Assembly (NCBI GenBank): GCA_020636545.1
Contig: JACJXS010000004.1
Coordinates: 1 to 11,407, forward strand
Direction of reading: 5' to 3'
Origin: Chitinophagales bacterium
GTDB lineage: Bacteria > Bacteroidota > Bacteroidia > Chitinophagales > JADIYW01
DNA length: 11,407 bases
The translations under genes and the position numbers were made by a program. Below are positions 6,336 through 11,407 of this stretch, piece after piece. Under the pieces are notes generated by a model that did not search any database, was not told the DNA's origin, and was given only the letters and a program-made list of their open reading frames with translations. The stretch's first letter is position 1. Each line of letters begins with the position of its first letter.

Positions 6336-7074
6336 GTGTTTTCCTGAAATTATTAATGTCATCGATTTCTTTTTGAGTAAGTTCTTTGCCTTTTGTTTTA
6401 AATAGAAAATTGATAATATATTCAGCCAAAGCAGGATTCTTTGGTAAAGAGACACCTATTAAATCTACTAGTGTCTTAATTCCAATTAGTAAAAGTGCAA
6501 TGAGCTTTGGAGCACCAGTAAACATAAATAAAAATCCACCTAAAATAGCAACAAATTGTTGAACAAATATTCTTAAATATGGTTGCATAAATAATTCATT
6601 GAGCGTACTTTCTAAATATTTTCCATTTACAAAGAATGTTTTAATGGTATGAAAGATATTGTTTAAAATTATTATTAGGTAGGCTTCTTGCATATCAGGC
6701 ATCGAAAATAAAGTAATAAAATTATGGAATAACCCAAATGGTCCTTTACTTAGTTCTAAGTTTTCTATATCTAAAAATAAGAATACGAAAATCATTTGAA
6801 CAGCTATGAAGAAGAAGAAATGAAAGCAGAAAAATGGAATAACAAACCAAGGCGATTTTTTATCTGGAGATGCTTTTTCCTTCTCTGAAAAAATTGCAAC
6901 TGAAATCATTTTTATAATATGAATCACGCCAATTATTACGGTTTCAAATAAATATGCAAAGATGATAACCTCAGGCTTCCAATTAAAAAATATTAATCCA
7001 ATAATCATCATAGCGGTGGTTATCCATATATGTAGATTGTCAGAATTTGGAAGCAGTAACTTAAAAAGATTCAT
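6328..7074 (-). CDS. Multi-pass membrane protein, DUF6498-like
   Basis: The 248-residue protein has about five or six hydrophobic segments (roughly residues 16-31, 35-60, 76-101, 115-142, 168-186 and 187-205) and no signal peptide, so it is an inner-membrane protein. The stretch EVIIFAYLFETVIIGVIHIIKM (34-55) and the later PYLRIFVQQFVAILGGFLF resemble DUF6498, a family of unknown function in which an acidic residue in a YWxEN-like motif precedes a Gly-containing helix. The assignment is from memory of the pattern. The tail (about 226-248) is charged and probably cytoplasmic. The start at 7074 is the first ATG and no clean promoter is seen. The gene is transcribed in the same direction as ilvA, 142 bases downstream of it; no functional link is evident. 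Confidence 0.7.
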   Translation of the reverse strand: MNLFKLLLPNSDNLHIWITTAMMIIGLIFFNWKPEVIIFAYLFETVIIGVIHIIKMISVAIFSEKEKASPDKKSPWFVIPFFCFHFFFFIAVQMIFVFLFLDIENLELSKGPFGLFHNFITLFSMPDMQEAYLIIILNNIFHTIKTFFVNGKYLESTLNELFMQPYLRIFVQQFVAILGGFLFMFTGAPKLIALLLIGIKTLVDLIGVSLPKNPALAEYIINFLFKTKGKELTQKEIDDINNFRKTLE

Positions 7075-7151
7075 AGAAATAGTTTTTTCTAAATGGAAGA
7101 TAAATAATTTTGTGCGGAAATAATAAAATACTTGAAAGTTAAACTTAGTTT

Positions 7152-7181
7152 TTTATTTCAAATTTTTAAATTAGAAATAAA
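7152..7181. repeat. Long AT-rich dyad between ilvA and the DUF6498-like gene
   Basis: TTTATTTC (7152-7159) mirrors GAAATAAA (7174-7181), and inside them AATTT (7161-7165) mirrors AAATT (7168-7172), leaving one A-A mismatch and a TT loop. The 30-base structure lies in the gap after ilvA. It lacks a T tract in the direction of transcription, so it may be a weak terminator, an RNA-stabilising hairpin or an operator for the next gene. Confidence 0.35.
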
Positions 7182-7204
7182 TAATTCAGTGCATTATAAA
7201 TCAA

Positions 7205-7223
7205 AGTATAGAAAAACTATACT
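7205..7223 (-). terminator. Hairpin overlapping the ilvA stop codon
   Basis: AGTATAG (7205-7211) and CTATACT (7217-7223) pair perfectly around an AAAAA loop (TTTTT on the ilvA strand). The ilvA TAG stop (7217-7219) is part of the stem. Only seven AT-rich pairs and no T tract, so it is a weak terminator at best. Confidence 0.35.
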
Positions 7224-8473
7224 AAGAAATTGAATAAAATGGGATTGTTATTTATTGGTGTATAATCAATATTGTATTTGGTCATTCTATCAATTAAACC
7301 ATCATAATCTTCCTTATTTTTTAGTTCAATACCAACCAAAGCTGGACCACTTTCTTTTGTGTTTTTCTTAGTGTATTCAAATAAAGTAATATCATCATCT
7401 GGACCTAAAACCTTATTGACAAATTGCTTTAAAGAACCAGAACGTTGAGGAAACTTTATCATAAAATAGTGCTTCAATCCTTCATATATCATTGAACGTT
7501 CCTTGATTTCAGGCATACGTTCTATATCATTATTGCCACCGCTTATTACACAAGCGACATTTTTACCCTTTAAATTATATTTTGTAAAATCTAAAGCTGC
7601 AATGGATAAAGTACCAGCTGGCTCAGTAACGATAGCGTCTCTATTGTACAAATTTAAAATTCGTGTACAAATTCTTCCTTCAGGAATAAGCAATAACTCA
7701 TCTAAATTATCTTTGATAATTTCAAAAGTCAGTTGCCCTACTTGCTTGACTGCTGCACCATCAACGAAATTATCTATTTTATCTAATAATGTCAGTTTTT
7801 TGTTTTTGATGGATTCTGCTAAAGCTGGTGCACCTAATGGCTCTACGCCAATTATTTTTGTATTAGGACTGTGTTTTTTGAAATACGTTATTACACCAGA
7901 TGCTAATCCTCCGCCACCAATTGGAACGAATATATAATCTAATTTTTTCTTTCCTAATTGTGTTAAGATTTCAAGAGCCACAGTTCCTTGCCCTTCAATA
8001 ATTAATTTATGATCAAATGGTGGAACAAAAATTGAATCTTCCTTTTGAGCATATTTTAAAGCTGCATATTTAGCATCATCGTAAGAATCTCCTGCTAATT
8101 CAATTTCAATAAATTCTTTACCTATTCTTTGTACAGAACGTACTTTTTGTTTGGGCGTAGTTTTGGGCATAAAAACAACACCTTTTATTTTTAATAAAAA
8201 ACAAGACAAAGCAAATCCTTGTGCATGATTTCCTGCACTAGCACAAACAACGCCTTTCTTAGTTTCTGCTTTGCTCAATCTAGAAATGAAATTGTAGGCA
8301 CCACGAATTTTATAAGAGCGAACTTGTTGTAAGTCTTCCCTTTTTAGATATACATTACAATCAAACTCTTCTGAAAGATTCGTATTTAATTGTAATGGAG
8401 TTTTGTCGATAATATTTTGTAAAACAAGGCTAGCTTGTTCTATTCCTTCTGGCGTTGGAGTTGTCTTTTGCAT
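7217..8473 (-). CDS. ilvA: Threonine dehydratase (threonine ammonia-lyase), biosynthetic type
   Basis: The 418-residue enzyme converts L-threonine to 2-oxobutanoate and ammonia with pyridoxal phosphate, the first step of isoleucine synthesis. The PLP lysine is Lys55 in SYKIRGA. ASAGNHAQG (78-86) binds the substrate carboxylate and GGGGLASG (186-193) cradles the PLP phosphate. Residues from about 333 form one ACT-like regulatory domain (FPQRSGSLKQF, DITLFEY, ALVGIEL), as in the short IlvA form; E. coli IlvA is longer with two such units. This domain suggests allosteric feedback control, though isoleucine sensitivity cannot be read directly. No other ilv or leu genes are in the window, so it stands apart from the branched-chain operon. 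A candidate promoter lies just upstream at 8484-8517. A catabolic role is possible but the regulatory domain argues against it. Confidence 0.95.
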   Translation of the reverse strand: MQKTTPTPEGIEQASLVLQNIIDKTPLQLNTNLSEEFDCNVYLKREDLQQVRSYKIRGAYNFISRLSKAETKKGVVCASAGNHAQGFALSCFLLKIKGVVFMPKTTPKQKVRSVQRIGKEFIEIELAGDSYDDAKYAALKYAQKEDSIFVPPFDHKLIIEGQGTVALEILTQLGKKKLDYIFVPIGGGGLASGVITYFKKHSPNTKIIGVEPLGAPALAESIKNKKLTLLDKIDNFVDGAAVKQVGQLTFEIIKDNLDELLLIPEGRICTRILNLYNRDAIVTEPAGTLSIAALDFTKYNLKGKNVACVISGGNNDIERMPEIKERSMIYEGLKHYFMIKFPQRSGSLKQFVNKVLGPDDDITLFEYTKKNTKESGPALVGIELKNKEDYDGLIDRMTKYNIDYTPINNNPILFNFLV

Positions 8474-8483
8474 AATTGAAATG

Positions 8484-8517
8484 CAAAACTAATAAAATGT
8501 CTGCTTATTTTATCAAA
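8484..8517 (-). promoter_or_regulatory. ilvA promoter with an inverted repeat filling its spacer
   Basis: On the minus strand, TTTG (plus-strand 8514-8517) and TAGTTTTG (8484-8491) match the -33 and -7 boxes, separated by 22 bases. That spacer is ATAAAAT, eight bases, ATTTTAT: a perfect inverted repeat occupying exactly 8492-8513. The -33 box overlaps the last codons of the upstream gene and the dyad includes its stop codon (8505-8507). The -7 box ends 10 bases before the ilvA ATG, so the leader would be only a few bases. Confidence 0.55.
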
Positions 8518-9566
8518 GTACAAGTCATTTTTACAGGTTGATGGTCAGAATAAGAGAAATCATCTGAAATTCCATGTACACTTGTCAATTTTATATTTGG
8601 CGATAGAAGGAAGAAATCTATAATTGTTGTATAAGTTTCATTTCGAACAAAAGGAGCATCTACTTTTCTATTGGTAGGTGTTGTATTGTCATAAGCCCAA
8701 GTCCAATTTGAAGGTAGATATTGGTTAGGAATTTCAATTTCTTCGTAATCGCTATTTTTATCTTTAGGTGTATAACCTGGAGGAATTTGATTCCAATCTC
8801 CACCAACAACAACATAGTTGCCAGCTTCATATTCTTGTTGAATATAGTTTTTGAAAAATGCCATTTCTTGCTTTTTTAGTTTGCCACCATCATAAGCAGA
8901 ATTATGCGTATTAATGATTACTAAATTTTTTCCATTATCTATTTTAAAAGTTTGCTTCGTAAAACATCTATCTAAGAAAAACAAGCCTTTTGGAAATGAA
9001 AAATTTGCAGGAAATTGGTATCGGATAGGTTCTGTACTCATCTGATAAGGAAAGTAAGTAGCAATTCCACCAACGACACCACCCATTGGATTAAATAATG
9101 GAATAGGTATATAACGTACTTGGTAATTTTTCCCAAAAACAGTATTGAAATCCAATAAATTTTTGATGCCTTCTAGTTGATTCGTTCCCCAACTTCTTCT
9201 TGAATCTACATCTACTTCTTGTAATAAAATAAAATCAGCATCATGCTTCCAATCAAGAATAGTTTCTTTAACGCCAGAGAAATTTTTATTCACTAATTCT
9301 CTACTAGAACGAACCATTTTTCCACCATCATAAAAGAAATCAGATTCTGCACCTAATCCACAATAACCAATATTCCAAGTATAAAAAGTAAGTGTATCCT
9401 TATGTAAAATAGATGAACTACTTGCGTTGAGTACCTCTGCTTTTGTTTCGGTTTTAGGTTTATAATCAGTAACTAATGCATATAATATGGATAGGATAAT
9501 ATATCCTCCAAATATAACTCCTCCAAATAATAAAAGTTTTAAGATGAGCATAATTCTTTTTTTCAT
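8505..9566 (-). CDS. Membrane-anchored endonuclease/exonuclease/phosphatase-family protein
   Basis: The 353-residue protein has a basic N-terminus and one hydrophobic segment (about 8-32), then a full endonuclease/exonuclease/phosphatase (EEP) fold, a metal-dependent phosphoesterase superfamily that includes DNases, sphingomyelinases and inositol phosphatases. Active-site residues are in order: Asn65 (TWNIGY), Glu117 (LLQEVD, metal ligand), His221 (INTHNSA), Asp257 and Asn259 (GGDWNQ), Asp317 (IIDFFLL) and Asp341-His342 (SDHQPV). All are intact, so it should be active. The segment is probably an uncleaved anchor with the enzyme on the outer face of the inner membrane. ATG at 9566 is preferred to a TTG two codons earlier. 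It is divergent from the lipase-like gene across 53 bases and ends 31 bases before ilvA. The substrate (nucleic acid, lipid head group or sugar phosphate) cannot be told. Confidence 0.88.
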   Translation of the reverse strand: MKKRIMLILKLLLFGGVIFGGYIILSILYALVTDYKPKTETKAEVLNASSSSILHKDTLTFYTWNIGYCGLGAESDFFYDGGKMVRSSRELVNKNFSGVKETILDWKHDADFILLQEVDVDSRRSWGTNQLEGIKNLLDFNTVFGKNYQVRYIPIPLFNPMGGVVGGIATYFPYQMSTEPIRYQFPANFSFPKGLFFLDRCFTKQTFKIDNGKNLVIINTHNSAYDGGKLKKQEMAFFKNYIQQEYEAGNYVVVGGDWNQIPPGYTPKDKNSDYEEIEIPNQYLPSNWTWAYDNTTPTNRKVDAPFVRNETYTTIIDFFLLSPNIKLTSVHGISDDFSYSDHQPVKMTCTLIK

Positions 9567-9619
9567 CAGCAAAAATTATTAGTTTTATGTTTTAAAATTA
9601 ACAATATTTTTTTAAGTTT
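9567..9619. promoter_or_regulatory. Divergent intergenic region with weak promoter matches both ways
   Basis: Rightward, TATTTTTT (9605-9612) is a near match to TAnnTTTG before the lipase gene. Leftward, AATTTTTG read on the minus strand (plus 9569-9576) is a one-mismatch -7 box only two bases before the phosphohydrolase ATG; if used, its mRNA would be almost leaderless. Neither has a convincing -33 box. Confidence 0.3.
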
Positions 9620-10450
9620 ATGAATATTTCAGAATTAAATTGGAAAACTAACGACGGAATTGATATTTATGGTCGTTTATGGAATACTACAAATCAACCT
9701 GATTTTGTATTATGTATCGTACATGGTATGGGCGAACATATTGGAAGATATGAACATGTAGCTCAGTTTTTTACAGATAATAATATTGCAGTGTTTGGTT
9801 ATGACCAACGTGGACATGGTAAATCTGGAGGGCCAAGAGGTCATTATAAAAGTTTTGATGATTTCTTAGACGATGTTACGTTATTTTTGAATCAGGTGGA
9901 TAAAAAATTTCCGGGGGTAAAGAAAATCATTTATGGACATAGTATGGGTGGGAATGTTGTATCGAATTATTTAATTAGAAGAAATCAAAACTTTGCTGGT
10001 GCAATTCTATCATCGCCTTATTTAGAATTGGCATTTACGCCACCTGCTATTAAAATTACTTTGGGTAAATTAATGAAAAATATTTTGCCAGCATTGAGTT
10101 TGCCAAGTGGTTTAGATGCATCTGCAATTTCTAGAGATAAATCGGTTGTTGATGCTTATTTGAAAGATAAATTAGTTCACGATAAAGTGTCTGCATTAAT
10201 GGGAATTGAGATGATGGAAACAGGAAAAGAAGCTATTGAAAGAGCAGCAGAAATTAAAATTCCAATTTTGATTTATCATGGAACTTTAGATAGATTAACT
10301 TCGCACGATGCAAGTCAGCGATTTGCTCAAAGATGTGGCAGTAATGCAAGATTTATAAGTTATGAGGGTTTGTATCATGAAACACATAATGAACCTGAAA
10401 AAGAATTGGTATTAAATAATGTACTCCAGTTTATAAAACAATTAGGATAA
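9620..10450 (+). CDS. Alpha/beta hydrolase, monoacylglycerol lipase / lysophospholipase type
   Basis: The 276-residue protein is an alpha/beta hydrolase of the Hydrolase_4 (monoglyceride lipase) group, which release fatty acids from monoacylglycerols or lysophospholipids. HGMGEH (35-40) forms the oxyanion-hole region, GYDQRGHGKSGGPRG (60-74) is the characteristic block, Ser108 in GHSMGG is the nucleophile, Asp224 (HGTLDRL) and His253 (GLYHETHNE) complete the triad. The cap domain lies about 135-205. There is no signal peptide or membrane helix, so the enzyme is cytoplasmic. The next gene starts 6 bases after the stop codon, suggesting co-transcription with the helicase-like gene. The exact ester substrate is not determinable. 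Confidence 0.93.
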   Translation: MNISELNWKTNDGIDIYGRLWNTTNQPDFVLCIVHGMGEHIGRYEHVAQFFTDNNIAVFGYDQRGHGKSGGPRGHYKSFDDFLDDVTLFLNQVDKKFPGVKKIIYGHSMGGNVVSNYLIRRNQNFAGAILSSPYLELAFTPPAIKITLGKLMKNILPALSLPSGLDASAISRDKSVVDAYLKDKLVHDKVSALMGIEMMETGKEAIERAAEIKIPILIYHGTLDRLTSHDASQRFAQRCGSNARFISYEGLYHETHNEPEKELVLNNVLQFIKQLG

Positions 10451-10456
10451 TGATTT

Positions 10457-11407
10457 ATGCCTAATCGGAATTTTTTAGAGAAATTATTGCAGAAATTAAA
10501 AGGCAATGATGCTCGCTCTATTCATCTAAATGCTTTACCTTCTAATTTAGCGAGAATTGATATTTATGATTTTATGAATATCAATCAGAGCATGCATTTG
10601 CAATTTATTCAAGAGTTGTTGAATAAGCAGAATTTTAAATTTTCTATTACGATAGATAGTAAAGTAGTAGAATCTAAAAATAATGAAGAAAAAAAGATAT
10701 TAGAGCGTTTAGTAAAAAAACTGAATCATCTATATTATGAGGATAAAGAAAGTGAGCAAGAACATGGCTATCATTCATTTGGTTTTGGTTATCCTTTATT
10801 AATTAAACGAGATAAAACCAATAAAGATAAAATCATTAAAGCACCAGTTTTTATATGGTATTTAAAAATTGAGCGAGATACGCATAAAAGTAATACTTGG
10901 ATTATTTCTAGGAATGAGGATTTGCCAGTAGTTGTAAATCCTGTTTTATTGTCATATTTGCAAGGAATTGAAAGAATTTCACTAAGTGAATTAAATGAAT
11001 TTGTTGATGATGATTTGGTAACAGAACAAGAGTTATTGAATACGGTTGAGTTGATTAGTGAGCGTTTAGGTAATAAGCAAGTTATAGAACCAAAGATTGC
11101 AACAGTTTTACCATGTACGAATAAGGAAGCAATTGAAAACCTCACAAAAGAACAAGCATGGATAAGATTTTCAGGTGTATTTGGTTTGTATAAAACAATC
11201 AAACAAAGCATTATAAATGATGTTGAAACAATAATTCAGAATGATAATATAGCATCATTAGCAAATGCCGAACATAAAGTTCATTATAATGAAATTTTAA
11301 CACCTGTAAGATTAGATGCCACTCAAGAGCAAATTTTGTATGCACTACAAGAACATCAGAAAATAATTATTCAGGGACCACCAGGTACAGGGAAAAGTCA
11401 AACATTA
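10457..11407 (+). CDS. Superfamily 1 helicase-like AAA ATPase, N-terminal part (cut by window edge)
   Basis: From the ATG at 10457 the frame is open for 317 codons to the window edge. The last residues are QGPPGTGKSQTL, a Walker A motif (GPPGTGKS at 307-314), preceded by LDATQEQILYAL (286-297), which looks like the Q-motif of UPF1/Dna2-like superfamily 1 helicases. The roughly 280 residues before it form a conserved-looking N-terminal region: a basic start (FLEKLLQKLKGNDARSIHL), then FGFGYPLLI, KAPVFIWYLKIE and TWIISRNEDLPVVVNPVLLSYL. I recall similar N-termini on large bacterial SF1 proteins that carry a C-terminal nuclease-like domain, but the rest of this one is out of view. DNA or RNA as substrate, and a role in repair or phage defence, are both open. 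It follows the lipase gene by 6 bases. Confidence 0.8.
   Translation, partial: MPNRNFLEKLLQKLKGNDARSIHLNALPSNLARIDIYDFMNINQSMHLQFIQELLNKQNFKFSITIDSKVVESKNNEEKKILERLVKKLNHLYYEDKESEQEHGYHSFGFGYPLLIKRDKTNKDKIIKAPVFIWYLKIERDTHKSNTWIISRNEDLPVVVNPVLLSYLQGIERISLSELNEFVDDDLVTEQELLNTVELISERLGNKQVIEPKIATVLPCTNKEAIENLTKEQAWIRFSGVFGLYKTIKQSIINDVETIIQNDNIASLANAEHKVHYNEILTPVRLDATQEQILYALQEHQKIIIQGPPGTGKSQTL

Noticed and set aside
7503..7937. 144-codon open frame on the plus strand inside ilvA
   Set aside because: It lies wholly antisense to a clearly functional ilvA, shows no recognisable motif, and such frames are common opposite conserved genes.
10789..11211. 140-codon open frame on the minus strand inside the helicase-like gene
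   Set aside because: The plus-strand frame carries a Walker A motif and a continuous conserved-looking protein; the minus frame shows no motif.

Overview
The window looks like chromosomal DNA of an AT-rich member of the Bacteroidota. Three things point there. Promoters fit the phylum-specific pattern (TTTG-like -33 box, about 20 nt, TAnnTTTG -7 box). Start codons are preceded by A-rich sequence instead of Shine-Dalgarno motifs. One gene encodes an OmpA-family lipoprotein with the domain layout of the type IX secretion protein PorE. No tRNA, rRNA, CRISPR array, insertion sequence or phage gene was seen, and no gene-free stretch exceeds about 220 bases.

Layout. Bases 1-586 hold the 3' end of a family 1 glycoside hydrolase, followed at 693-2300 by a GMC-family FAD oxidoreductase of the choline dehydrogenase type; both read rightward. 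At 2516-2914 is a small, charged, all-helical protein of unknown function with its own promoter and a strong terminator. Next come translation genes: frr (ribosome recycling factor, 3042-3605) and the rplU-rpmA pair (ribosomal proteins L21 and L27, 3688-4258), ending in a hairpin terminator. The PorE-like lipoprotein gene (4392-6320) follows and meets a leftward gene for a DUF6498-like membrane protein (6328-7074) tail to tail, with one hairpin spanning both stop codons.

Further right, still leftward, lie ilvA (threonine dehydratase, 7217-8473) and a membrane-anchored endonuclease/exonuclease/phosphatase-fold enzyme (8505-9566). Divergent from these, a monoglyceride-lipase-like hydrolase (9620-10450) is followed after 6 bases by the first 317 codons of a large superfamily 1 helicase-like ATPase (10457 to the window edge), cut just after its Walker A motif.

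How the genes fit together. Most are housekeeping genes in short, separately promoted units, so this is not an obvious single pathway. rplU-rpmA and lipase-helicase are the likely operons; the phosphohydrolase and ilvA may be partly co-transcribed, but ilvA has its own candidate promoter inside the end of the upstream gene. The points most worth a second look are the uncharacterised helical protein with its dyad-rich promoter, inverted repeats built into the rplU and ilvA promoters, the PorE-like lipoprotein, and the truncated helicase at the right edge. I saw no clear evidence of a complete novel multi-gene system.
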